Shown piece by piece: positions 23,981 to 35,500 of a DNA stretch of 64,000 nucleotides (the stretch's first letter is position 1; the number at the start of each line of letters is the position of its first letter). Source of the DNA: Cloeon dipterum (Eukaryota > Arthropoda > Insecta > Ephemeroptera > Baetidae). Made by a program: the position numbers and the translations under genes. Below the pieces are notes generated by a model that did no database searches, was not told where the DNA came from, and worked only from the letters and a program-made list of their open reading frames with translations. Location of the stretch: NCBI RefSeq assembly GCF_949628265.1, contig NC_088786.1:33067681-33131680 (forward strand), written 5' to 3'.

Positions 23981-25405
23981 ATGGAACGCTGGGCAGGCCG
24001 TGTGGCAATTGTGACAGGAGCAAGCTCCGGGATCGGGGCGGCCATCGCCAGGACGCTAGCCCTGAGCGCCATGAAGGTGGTCGGAGTGGCCAGGAGGGAG
24101 GAGAGGGTCAAGGTATAACAGTCCTTTACATCCGATTTAATTGTAAGAGAGCGCAGAACACACTTGTCTTGTCACAATCTTATCTGTCTGTCGGTCACTT
24201 TGACTGACGTGTGGGTGACAATTTTCTTGATAAACGCGAATTAGAATTTCACCAATACGTCGGGATGCACCCATTAAACATTACAAGCTCTATCATTATT
24301 GACAGTTACAAGAGGCTGTGGGTGCTTGAAAGCCAAAAAAATTAGCTATCCCAAGCGTTAATTTCTTAAGTATTTTTTTCACTTGCAACGAGTTCATTTA
24401 TCAGAACATATAATGGTTTGGAAGAGATGGGCGAGATACCAATTTAACTTGCATGCAATTAATGCATGACGCATATTTTCACCGAAAAGCCATTAAATGA
24501 TTGAAACACTTAATAAAATACCTGAAACCAGGAATTGGCAGCGGAATTGCAAAAAGAAGGTGCCAAGGGCGAGATATTTCCAGTCCAAGGAGACGTCACC
24601 AACGAGACCGACATTAAAAGAGTCATGCAGTGGACCAAAGAAAAGCTCGGTGGTGCAGATGTGCTCGTCAACAACGCGGGAGTCGCCCCCAGTTGCGTGC
24701 TGCACAGTAATTCAGCAATGAACTGCGCGGCTATTTGTTTAAATTAATTTTACTGCAGGATTTAGAACGGAAAACATTCGAAAGATCTACGAAACAAACG
24801 TCATTGCGCTGGCCCTGTTCACCAGAGACTTTGTTCAAGACTTGAGGGCAAGGGGCGTCGACGATGGGCACATTTTTCACATTAACAGGTTCACAATAAA
24901 TAGCAAACGGCACAACAACGTGAAACTGAATTTCAATGTTGCAGTACAGCGGGGCAGTCGATCATTCACAACCGCGGGATCTACCCATACAGTGGTAGCA
25001 AGCATGCTGTGACAGTGATGACTGAAGGTCTGAGAAGGGAACTCGTGGAACTTGAGAGCAAAATCAGAATTACTGTACACGACCCGGCTATTGCCACGAA
25101 AAACAAATTTCGATTGAGCCATTTTTTTGCAGAGTATTAGCCCCGGTTTGGTGCGAACGGAAATTCTCGAGGTTACTGGGTTAACTCCTGACATTGCGAA
25201 ACAAACGTATGACACGCTGCCTTGCCTTGAGACTAAAGACATTGCAGACGCTTTAGTTTACGCCCTTAGTACACCACCACATGTTCAGGTAATTAAAATG
25301 AATCATTAGTCATTCGTTACAAAACCCAACTAATGAAATTTATCGTTTTAGATCCACGAAATCACCATCCATCCAACTGGAGAAGATTTCCGATCTTTGC
25401 TGTGA
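23981..25405 (+). CDS. Short-chain dehydrogenase/reductase, SDR copy G
   Basis: Exons 23981-24112, 24532-24706, 24759-24888, 24945-25074, 25133-25288 and 25352-25405 give 258 residues, the longest of the array. Motifs are [22 protein letters not shown] and Y-S-G-S-K. The His after the I-N-S-x-x-G segment, constant in the other six copies, is Gln here (A-G-Q-S). The C-terminus is extended ([11 protein letters not shown]). Intron 1 is 419 nt. It closes the array; the next gene is on the other strand. Confidence 0.92.
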
Positions 25406-25730
25406 AGTTTTTAAAGCCTGCATTCGTTTTGTTGTTATTTTGATAAAATTATAAAAAACCTACTGCGGCAAACAAATTATTTTTCTTTGATTGAATTCAA
25501 ATACCCATCATATCATAATTTAATGATGTTCACAATTATGGCAAAGGAAAACTGGAAAACCTAACATCGATTAAAAGGAATAGATTTATCCTCAAAATAG
25601 TCAAAATCTTTATTCCAATAAATTAAAACGCAAAAGTATCAAAATATGACCAAAAACGCCTCGATAGATCTGAAGAAGGTGCAAGTTTATTGCAAAGTCA
25701 AAATGCGATTGTTGACAGGTCGCGTAGTGT
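25406..25730. other. Convergent spacer, SDR copy G / chitin-binding gene
   Basis: Tail-to-tail 3' regions. On the minus strand an AATAAA at 25614-25609 is a plausible polyadenylation signal for the chitin-binding gene. Confidence 0.5.
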
Positions 25731-26795
25731 CTAGTTAGGGATCATGACGTTCCTGCACCCGGCCATCCAAGGCCAGTCGCACACCTGCGTGTCCTTGTTG
25801 AAGTGGAGGCCGTTGGCGCACGGGATGAACTTGCCGACGCCGTTGGCGCACTGGCAGAAGGAGCCGCAGTCGCTAGGGTTTGACAGAAGCACAGGCACGA
25901 CGCCGTCCACCGCTGGGCAGCTCAGCCTGGCCACTTCAATGCACTCGGCGTCGGTGCCCTCGCTCACGGGGCCGCCCCAGCCTCCTTGGCCGCCCTCGCC
26001 GCCGCCAATACCACCTCCGTTACCGCCGTTGCCTCCCGGTCCCTGCTCGCTTCCAGCGCCGCCGCCGCCACCACCTCCAGGGCCGCCTTGCTCCTCATAT
26101 CCTAAAAAAAATTAAAATTTAACCTATGATGCAAACGAAAAAAGAGCACTGGTCCAAATCAAATAATTCTTTGGTACAATTTCTTAAAGAAAGAAATATA
26201 TTTAAAATGAAAATGTATATATCTTTGGCAAATAATAGTGTTTGGAAATAAATAGTGTTTTCTAAGTATGCGTTGCAAAAAGAAAAGAACACGCATATCG
26301 ACAGTAAATTTAAGAGCAACTAACAGTTTTTTCAGTTTTAACTATTAAAATTACAAAAACCAAACTTGCTGACAGTTCGATCTTAAACCCTGATCTTCAA
26401 AATGACGCATTTAGCTTTCGTTAAGTCCATCTTTAGAGTTCATCAAGCATATAGCAACCAAGACAAGCCAATCAAACATCTCAGATGAAATCTTTGCTTT
26501 TATCGCATAAACATAAGGGGAAATTCCTCGGGTTTTTATCATTATATTTAAGATTTCACCGAAATTTGGCTCAAAATAATTTGTAAAAATCATCAAAAGT
26601 TCTTTCTAATATTGATTAATATGTAAAATAAAAAGTTTGACACAACATACCCTCTTTGGTGGGCCTTCCAGCTTCAAGAGAAGCCGCGGCGAGCAGCAGG
26701 AAAAAGGCAATAGCCAATGGTGCTGCAATTGGAAAGCACTTGGAATAGATAATCGAGTAATTAAACGGCAATAGTGCGCGATACGTACCTCTCAT
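25731..26795 (-). CDS. Small secreted Gly-rich chitin-binding (peritrophin-A/CBM14) protein
   Basis: Three exons (26795-26789, 26722-26651, 26101-25731) give 149 residues. The first exon carries only seven coding bases, and the frame closes exactly. Residues 1-21 form a signal peptide (M-R-A-P-L-A-I-A-F-F-L-L-L-A-A-A). About 28-70 is Gly-rich. The rest is one CBM14 domain with the core C-P-x-x-D-G, D-C-x-x-F, C-A-N-G, G-L-H-F-N and C-D-W-P. Such proteins bind chitin in cuticle or peritrophic matrix. The domain has eight cysteines (80, 88, 105, 109, 111, 121, 134, 142) instead of six; the extra pair includes Cys109, where Tyr is usual. A TATA box lies on the minus strand at 26870-26862. The product is recognised with confidence, but not its orthologue. 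Confidence 0.9.
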
Positions 26796-26861
26796 GCTTT
26801 GTGTCGTTGCGGTGAAACTCAAAGGGAGAGCTGAAATCACTGCTAGCCAATGCCACCCGCG

Positions 26862-26870
26862 ATTTATATG
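26862..26870 (-). promoter_or_regulatory. TATA box of the chitin-binding gene
   Basis: CATATAAAT on the minus strand lies about 70 bases upstream of the start codon, which fits a short 5' UTR. Confidence 0.6.
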
Positions 26871-28038
26871 AGGCGGCCGGTGATTTATCTTAGCGCTTAT
26901 CGACGACAATGGCGAGTGCGAAATACGCACGATTGCGCGCATTAGGAAAAGAATTTAAGCCCCATTCCTTTTCCCGTGTCAACACCAATCCTCTTCAACT
27001 GCAAACGCTATTATTTGCGTTCAACTTGACGCCTACAAAATGCAGTGATGAAAAATGCTTAATTCACGGACAAGGCCATTTAATTTATTATAATTATATT
27101 TTGACTTTGAGTGTATCATAAAACTTTATGGAGAAAATGACTCGTTTATTAAATAACCATCCATTTGCAAAAAAAAAACATCATTTTGTGTATCCCACAA
27201 TATTTAAAAAGCGTCTAGTGCCCATGCCATAAATTCGAAAAAAATATCAGGCTGAGGCCCGCTTTTCTTCAACGTCTTACAATAAGTAGTAAAAAATATT
27301 GTCTTACCAAAAGGATTTAATAATATGATTAAATTACTTAAATCAGCATTGAGCTAGTTCGTTTAAAACAATACCATTTTCATGGTTGGCAATTGATTAG
27401 GCATATTCAACAGATAATCGCAATATGTCAATCTCAAGTACTTTTAATACTGATAATTACACTTCAGATTTTGGAATAATACGTATTGAGTGACGTGTAC
27501 GAGATAAGTATGCATTAGTGCATTACAATATTTAAGCACTAAAGACATGACCGAGTGCATTAATTAGGCTTGTCACAAACGACACACATTTTGACAACAA
27601 CAAATGAATTGCTGCGGTTATTGCTAAACGAAAAAACGCTTGAAAACAGCTTTTTGCCCACTTGAACAAATATCAAGGTTGCTAATTGATAATATATAGA
27701 TCTGAATCACGCTTGACACGACACGATTTGATATTTATCTTCTAGTAAAATCGAACACACGTACTAAAGGATTTTTCAAATTATGCGCCAATCGCTGCAA
27801 TGACCTATATTTCTTCATGGCTCTTTGGCCGCTTCTGTCCAACTTTTCGCAGAACTCCATCGCATTTTGGAGCAATTAAAACTTTCAACCATCGAAATGA
27901 TGAGGCTTAATTTTGATATTTTTCCTATTTTCAAATTATTTTATCAAAATATAATTCTTTCTAACAAACGTTTCAAAGTCACAAATCACCACCGCAAAAA
28001 TCGTTCAAATAAAAAGTTAGAATCTGAATGGTACTCAC
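26871..28038. other. AT-rich intergenic or intronic DNA
   Basis: No exon with both splice signals and an open frame was found on either strand. It may be the intron joining the candidate exon at 28120-28039 to the chitin-binding gene. Confidence 0.4.
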
Positions 28039-28120
28039 CGTAGTCCATTGCGTTGCGGTAGCGCTCCTGATTCAACTTTTGTCTAGCCTTGCGGCTACTC
28101 TCGCCCATCCCAGAATCCAT
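28039..28120 (-). CDS. Candidate coding exon with start codon at the splice acceptor
   Basis: On the minus strand the acceptor TTTTTATAG is followed directly by ATG. Twenty-seven codons run to the donor G|GTGAGT, leaving one base of a codon. The peptide is hydrophilic and basic (M-D-S-G-M-G-E-S-S-R-K-A-R-Q-K, then N-Q-E-R-Y-R-N). I do not recognise it. The phase equals that of exon 1 of the chitin-binding gene, so it could join that gene's exon 2 or exon 3 in frame as an alternative first coding exon. It could also belong to an unseen gene. The splice signals are good; the assignment is open. Confidence 0.4.
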
Positions 28121-29534
28121 CTATAAAAATAGGTTGAGTTTTGAGGTTGAGTGGAAAATAATTTTAACCGGTCTCGATCTAAATTTATGAAAAAGAAAAA
28201 AACTGCTCTCATCTGCAAATGCATTGCTTTTATTTACCGGAACTGATCGAAGAAATCTTTGCCAAATATATATTACGAAAACTGCACAAATTTCAATTTT
28301 TTATCAACGCTTTCCATCAGCAAACAGAGTACTAGTAGATAGTATAGACAACGTGTTTATGGTTCAATTTCAAGTTCCAATCCTATCCTCGTAGTTCATG
28401 TTCATGCATGCAAAAGACGGTAGAGCTTACCTTCCTTGCATGCCCGAAAAGCATACTTACAAGAACGGACCAGCAAGAATAAGGATGAGCGTGAGCGTGA
28501 GCGTGAACGCGAAGGGAATCAACACAAATTTAGGTTGGAACCGTTGGAACTAACACAGGAGAGCAGGCGAAAAGACGCAATGATATATTATGTATGTATA
28601 TTTATGCCAACGCCCTCCGCCACGGACGATTTTTTTTGAAAACAATTAATTTCCCTCGCAACAGTAAGTCAGTTCATTGAAAGAGTAGGATAAGGATAGA
28701 AGAACATTGAATAGTACTACTCTTGTGTATGATATTTATAATTATGTAACTTTCTGGCGTGTGTTAATGCCTAATTACATACTTTAATATTGGTATGAAA
28801 CCCTAACCCCCTCTCACACTACTATCGTATGTATGATACACACTCACTCCTTTATCCCGTCAACATTGACGCAGATCTTTAATTTTTATTTTAATGTAAA
28901 ATATTTATGTATGTATGTATATCTCTTTATTTTATTCATGTACATATGATCTATAATGTACATAACCGTCCGACTTGAAAGGTCAGAAAATTTTTCGTCG
29001 CTTTTTTAATTTTGATGTAAAACTCTTGTTCAAACGGCTTCTTTCATTGTTATTTTCATACATAATAATTTTACATTGCTACAGGTATGTATCCATAAAA
29101 TGCATTCCGCTCATAACGCAGCGTAAAACTACTCACTACTGCTGAGTGAGCTCACTCAACATTTTAGCATGTATGATACATTATACGGGCTGATGGATTT
29201 CTGCTAATCCAGTAACAATGCATAGTTCACATATTTTTACATTCATAGGATAGCAACTAGACACTTGACATAGCTGCCAGTACTCGTTGAGTTGTGATCG
29301 GAACAAAAGACGGAAACAAAATGGTACATCATCATCCTGTAGGAAGACTGACGTTGTAAAGGGAAGGATTCGTTCACTTTTGAAGGTGCTAAAGTTTGTA
29401 AAATTTTGAAATAATATTACTAACAATAAGTTGATGGAAATTTATTTTAGGTTGATCATAAGGAAAAATCCAATGAATTCTTGTTCGTAATTCCAGATTT
29501 GACTCGATCTCTGGTGCATTCCTGATTAAGAAAA
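28121..29534. other. Spacer upstream of the multi-Tudor gene
   Basis: Low-complexity AT-rich DNA with short ATGT/GTAT runs (about 28900-28925). A donor-like AAG|GTAAGC on the minus strand near 28433 could end a non-coding exon for the exon at 28120. No gene can be supported. The Tudor promoter should lie in the last few hundred bases, but no clear core motif is seen. Confidence 0.4.
28487..28513 (+). repeat. GAGCGT hexanucleotide repeat
   Basis: About four and a half units of GAGCGT, the last ones imperfect (GAACGC). They lie in a possible non-coding exon on the opposite strand. Confidence 0.8.
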
Positions 29535-32500
29535 ATGAGTGCCGAGAACAGTGAGAAATTTATAAATAATAACATGTCTGATCAAATGAAAAACATCTGC
29601 TATTATGTAATACTTTGCAGGCAATGTGTCCAAGATCCGCGTATTGCGCGCTGAGCGGCGAGGAGTCCTTCTGTACCTACTATGCGTCAAGGTGGACTCG
29701 CTTAAATCCATCAAAGACATCATGGCCACCTTGGCTCCTCGACTAGAAGCTCAGGACCCACCTAAGAGCGAGCGGGAGTTGATTGACTCGTCAGTGGCCG
29801 TGCGAGTCGAGCGCAAATGGCTCAGAGGCACGATGTGTCCCAATGGCATTGTTGACTTTTTTGACTTGGGCTTCAAAGATGCTGTGTCCTTGAAAGATGT
29901 GAGAGTGGCGCTGCCAGAAATGCTTAAGTTGCCCAAGATGACTTTCTGGGCTGTGCTCAAAGACTTTTACGCGCACTGTGGCAAGTCAACCATTGAAGAA
30001 GATCTCCGGGCAGTGGTAAATAATGCGGAATTCGAACGCAGTTTTTTGTACATAGTTATGTGGTGGTTAGATAAAAAATGTTACAAGAATAGTGACACAT
30101 AAAACTCAAATTTTAATCAAAACGGATTGACAGTATATCTAAAGGAGATTTTTTTTCTCCTAAAATAAGAAATATAAAAGGTATATAAACCATTTAAAAA
30201 TATGTTCAACTACGGCTACTCCTATCTCCCATAGTAGGATCTATCAAAGCGTTACGTCTTATTTTTTAACATATCGTCCTATTGGTGTGACTATTAAAAG
30301 CTGGACAGATTAATTAACAGACTAGCAATAGAGTTGATAAATAGTACATAATTTTTTTTGTCTTGCAGGAATTTGAGCAGAAGTCCATTACAAAACTGAA
30401 CAACCTCCTTATGGTCGATCTGGTGAGGAATGGTGTCGGGCTGTCACATTCCTTGGAGACTGACGCTCTGGGAGTGCTGGTGGCCAGTGCAGACTTTGCA
30501 GACCACTGCCAGCTAGAGACGCACCAAGAAAAGATCATCTCTTGCCTCTGGCAAGGGCGGCCTGTGCCAAACATAGACTCCAACGAAGTATTGACCATGG
30601 GTCGAGTGCTGCCAGTAGGTGTCCGGCTTGCCGCGAAAGTGGCCTCTGCGCCCAAAGGGCCGCACCTGTTCAACGTGCTACTCGATTGCCACCAGCACGT
30701 GCTCAACCTGATCAATAAGGTGCCTGAGAACATTCTGCAGAGTTGTTTAGTTGGTGAGGCGTGCATGGTGCAAATGGATGAGGAAAAAGGCCACTTGGAA
30801 CGGGCCATCATCCGTGAACTTCGTGATGACCATGCTGTCGTCCTTCTCTTGGATGTAGACTTCTCACTGGTGAGTGTTGCTGCCTATTTAATTTGCTAAA
30901 TATTTTGTCGCTTAGGAAACCTATTTTTTCAATCATTTTGTCAAAGTATTAAAATGAAATCAAAGTGGTGTGCTGTTGAAATTAAATTTAAAATGCACTC
31001 ATTCTATATGATTTAAGAAATTTCTCGCAATTAAGGTGATTGCTAGCAGATTTGTTGCTGAAACGTAAAACATCATTTCAACGCCAATAATTCTCAATTT
31101 TAAAGAGAAATCAACAAAAGCAATCTGTGATACTCAATATTTACCTCAATCTTGCATTTTGCTGATAAAGAAGAACACTTGACGTCAAACTGTGATTTTC
31201 TATCACAAAAGCAGCGCCGACTCATATTGCGCAAGTTTTTGTTGGATTGTGATCTATATGCGCAAAAATGTTGTAGTGGTGTTGGCTTACTGTGCAGCCG
31301 CTACCTGTCCCCATTTCACACCTATAATAATATCATGTTATTTGAGATATCGATCTTGTTTTCACCACATCCATACTAGACACAATGAATGGGAAACATT
31401 TTCTGAAAGATCTTCCTGGCTCTATATTTTAAATTCTAAAAAACATTCAGCCAACGCCGCATGCTGAAATCTGCGATTTTTATTTTTTAATTTGACCAGA
31501 ACTTCTTGCAATACTTAATGATTTTTGAATACATTATTTGCCTGAACATAAAACTTCTTGTATTTTTACGCGCAATGTTTTTTGCTGCTTGAAATCGGCC
31601 TGATCTGAATTTTTCCTAGTGAATTAATAAAATCAAATTATTTTTCTGTCGATTAGACTCAAGTGAGCCTTTCCTCTCTGAGACACATGCCTCCCTACCT
31701 GAAGCAAATCCCGCGCCTGTTAACCCCAGTGACCATGTTTGGGGCTGAGCGTTTTTCCGACTCGTGCACAAAAGCCTTCAGCAATATGGTGGAAGGCAAA
31801 CTGCTGGAGATGATCGTTCTGCCTGGCGACGGCACCACCCTGCAGAAGTGCTCGCTGAGTATGGACAATCGCAACGTGCTTGATACATTCACTGAGCAAG
31901 TCATCTCGAACACTTACAAACATGAAGAACTTGCTCAGGGAACCAGCGTCATGGTGCGTCTGACAGGTGTGCGTTACAGGAGAAGCGGCGAGCTATCCTT
32001 CTTTGCTCAGTCGGCTTCCAATAAACTACAACTGGAAATTCTAAATGAGGAAGTGAGTATGAGTTCTTTTCCGTTGTAAAAAGGTATGAAATTACTACAA
32101 AGAAATCAAGCTCCATTTTTTGTCTTATGGAAAATAAAATTATTGACCTGATATTTTTTTTTTGTTCATGAAACGCTAAAGAAAAATTGCAATAATATTT
32201 AACGTGAGCAATGAGGATAAGAAATTTGAAAGCTTTTTAGGAAATGTACGCAGTATTTTACTCTGAGATTTTAAAAATGCAGAGCCGAAATGAATCATTT
32301 AATTTTATTTATGGATGCATAAATTACTTACGCTACTATACTCTTGTAAATTCGTTATTAGTTTAGAAATGTTCTACAAAATCTAATTAAAAATTGTTTG
32401 GCAATGAAGTTGTTATATTTATGAAAATTACTTTTATCAGGTAAACAATTACTGTAAAATTCAGCCAGCGCGGAAGCAAGATTTTCTCACTGGTGACGCG

Positions 32501-35500
32501 GTTTTTGCCAGAAGTGCCGATACATGCGGCAGGTGGATGCGGGCGGTTGTGGTCGCCTGCCATGGTAGCTACTCCAATGTAATCTTCGTGGACGGAGGTT
32601 TCGAGTCAGAGGTGCACGAGTTGGTGCCAGCCCCGCGGGAGCTTGTGCTGGAACCGAAGGCGCAGGCTGTTGAGTGCTATTTCGTGGACCTTGAGATCAA
32701 TAAGAGCGTGGCATCTGCTTTGAGGTCGTTCATTGGGGAAAAGGCAAGCTATAGGTTGACTTATCTATTATAAAAAACCTAACTAATAATTATTTTTGAA
32801 ACAGTGCTATGTTATGAAGGTAATGGCCTGCCTGGAGAATTACAAGTACAAGGTGTCGTTGCTCGACCCTGCTGACTATCCGCCCTCTAACATTATCAAC
32901 TTGCTTGAGCCATACGCGAGCGGGCATTGTCATGAGTCGATGAGCAGTGTGCACACTGCCAGGTCTGGTGGATCATCCCATCTGCATGGCTACTTCACTC
33001 CGCCCTCAAAACTGGCTGCTGTCGCAAGCACCTCGACTACGCCAACCCCTCCGATTCGTATTATTTCACCAAGCTTGAGCCAAGGTAAGTTTCAAAACAA
33101 ACATCAACAAGAGTAAAATATTTTTGGTTTTAACGATGAAAATTATCTATACCTATTTATATTACAAAAATTAGAAGGCTATTTTTTTAAGTTCAAGATT
33201 TTTCACATTTATTGACCATAATAATAAATCCATCAGGTCTATGCTTTGAAACATCACCATTTAAGTCTGAGGCGAGTGCAGACATGAACGCAGTCCCCCA
33301 GGCAGATTTGACCAATTGCAGAACACCAAGTTTAGACTCTCTGCAGTCTCCCTTCACGGTCAGCTGCCGCAGAAAGTCTGAATGCAACAGTGTGACAGAC
33401 ATGGTTGTTCCTAAGAAGAACAGGCTGGACGATGAGACTGCGCAGCCCGTCATGAGAACTCCGATTGTTTCCCCACCAGACAGCCAAAGTTCACCCATGT
33501 TGGCAAAACGTAAGTAAATCGTCAATAATGAAACAGTCAATAACCCATTGGAATCTGCCTCTTTCCAGCAGCACTAAATTACTTGTCGATGGTTATTAAC
33601 CCGTCAAGTAAGTTTTTCGGCACTCTCTCGTGGATGGTGAGTCCATCAAAATTCTTCCTTCAGCCGGCTATCTTTGCGGATTTGCTGAACAATCTAATGG
33701 CCAAAATCGAAGATATTGACCCTGACAACTCCCTCCCACCACTCTCTGTTGAAGTTGGAAAACCGTGCTTGGCCAAGTACGAAGGCGCCTGGTATAGAGC
33801 AAAGGTATGATATATAGTCTTTCTGTGCATGCGTGTCTTTTTGAAAATGCGATTATCAGTTATATCGTAGTATTTAATCATTTTTAACTGAAAATTATAT
33901 ATCTGCAATTTGGCTCAATCTGTGACTTTCGTAAAATCAACCTCTTAATTCATAAAGTTTCAATATTTTCCGGATTTTTTATTTTACTAAATTTCAAATA
34001 AAAATATTGCTTTTGAACCATTCAAAGGTGGTAGGCAACCCCATTGAAGGCAAGGTGGATGTGCAATACGTGGACTATGGAAATACGGCAAAGGTATCTC
34101 TGTTGCACGACATTCGCGACATAAGCATGCAACTGTTGGAGCTGCAAACGCAAGCCATACCCTGTAGTCTCCGCGGAGTCGCTGGCAAGACAAATTGGAG
34201 TATGAGGGAAGCTGACCTGCTCACAGACTTGATTTCCGACTGTAAAATTACTGTGAGCCTCTCTATAAAATCTACCAATTGGTTGGCTTCCAAACTAAAT
34301 TTATTTCAGGTGGAAGTTCTTGGCGTTTGGAATGACACGTTCAGTGTGGTTATCACAAAGGGCAAGGTCAACGTCAATCTTGCTCTGAAAGCGACAATGG
34401 AAAATCTCGCTCCTCTAAATCACATCCCAGATAGTCGTGCTCCAGACGAAGGGGAAGCGACTGTCTCCTGGTTCAATTCCCCAACAAACTTTTACCTTCA
34501 GGCTAAAAAATCGTAAGTAAAATTGCCCATCACATGCTTTTATATATTTCTTAAATAAAATTTCATCAGCTTGTCAAACCTGGCAAATCTGCAAAAGCAG
34601 TGTAACATGTGCTTCAAAGGGTGCAACCTGAACGAGAAGAAGCTGAAAGTTGGACACTTTGTGCTGGCGCAAAGCGTGGCTGAGACGTTCAGCAGAGCTG
34701 AAGTTCTTGCTATCCGCGGAGAAAAAGCGCGCCTTTTACTTATTGACTTTGGCCAAACCATGGTAAGTAAAATTTTACTGCAAAAATGGTGGCAAAGGTT
34801 TAATAGGAAATTATTTAAAAAAAACTGTGGTTTCTGCAGGTCAACTCTGCCCCATAAATTGCCAAATATCTAGTCAAATAATTACGTGTTATGCAACACA
34901 ACAATTAAAATATTTCAAAGAGGGGGATGGAGCAGTGTGTTCAATAACTCTTCAAGAATTGTTCCTTAAAGTATTTTGGAAATGAACTTTAGTTTTCTTT
35001 CAGACACAATTTGGTCTAGGCTCTATCTTTTATTGTTGAAAAAGACAGTATTTCAAGCTTAACAATTTCAAACTTATTTAAGATTTACTTGCATAGTTTT
35101 CATTTTTCCCACAAATTTATACCGTCAATAATAAAAACAAATAATTTTTAATTAATCCCAAATAGACGGCAATAAATTTATGGCACCTCTCTATTAAAGC
35201 TAAAAGAATAATCTCTTGTCGTATGAGATACTAAATGTTTATAGTCATATCCAAAATTGAAAAGCCATTTAGTAGTATGTGTATAACTATACACTCTTTT
35301 GCAGGTGGCAAACATTGACACCCTGTTTCCACTGCCTGACCAATTGATGGCCGTTGAGAAGTACGCCTTTCGGTGCTCGCTGTTTGATGTGGAGCCGTAC
35401 CCTGCTGCTGAGTGGCCTAAGGCTGGCCAATGCACCGCCATTGACCAGCTCTTCCAAAGCACCAATCTAACCTACAGGGCGGTCGGCAGCGAGCAGCAAG

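Noticed and set aside
29181-29426. Minus-strand 81-codon frame upstream of the Tudor gene
   Set aside because: Cys/Phe-rich random-looking peptide with no start context or splice partner.
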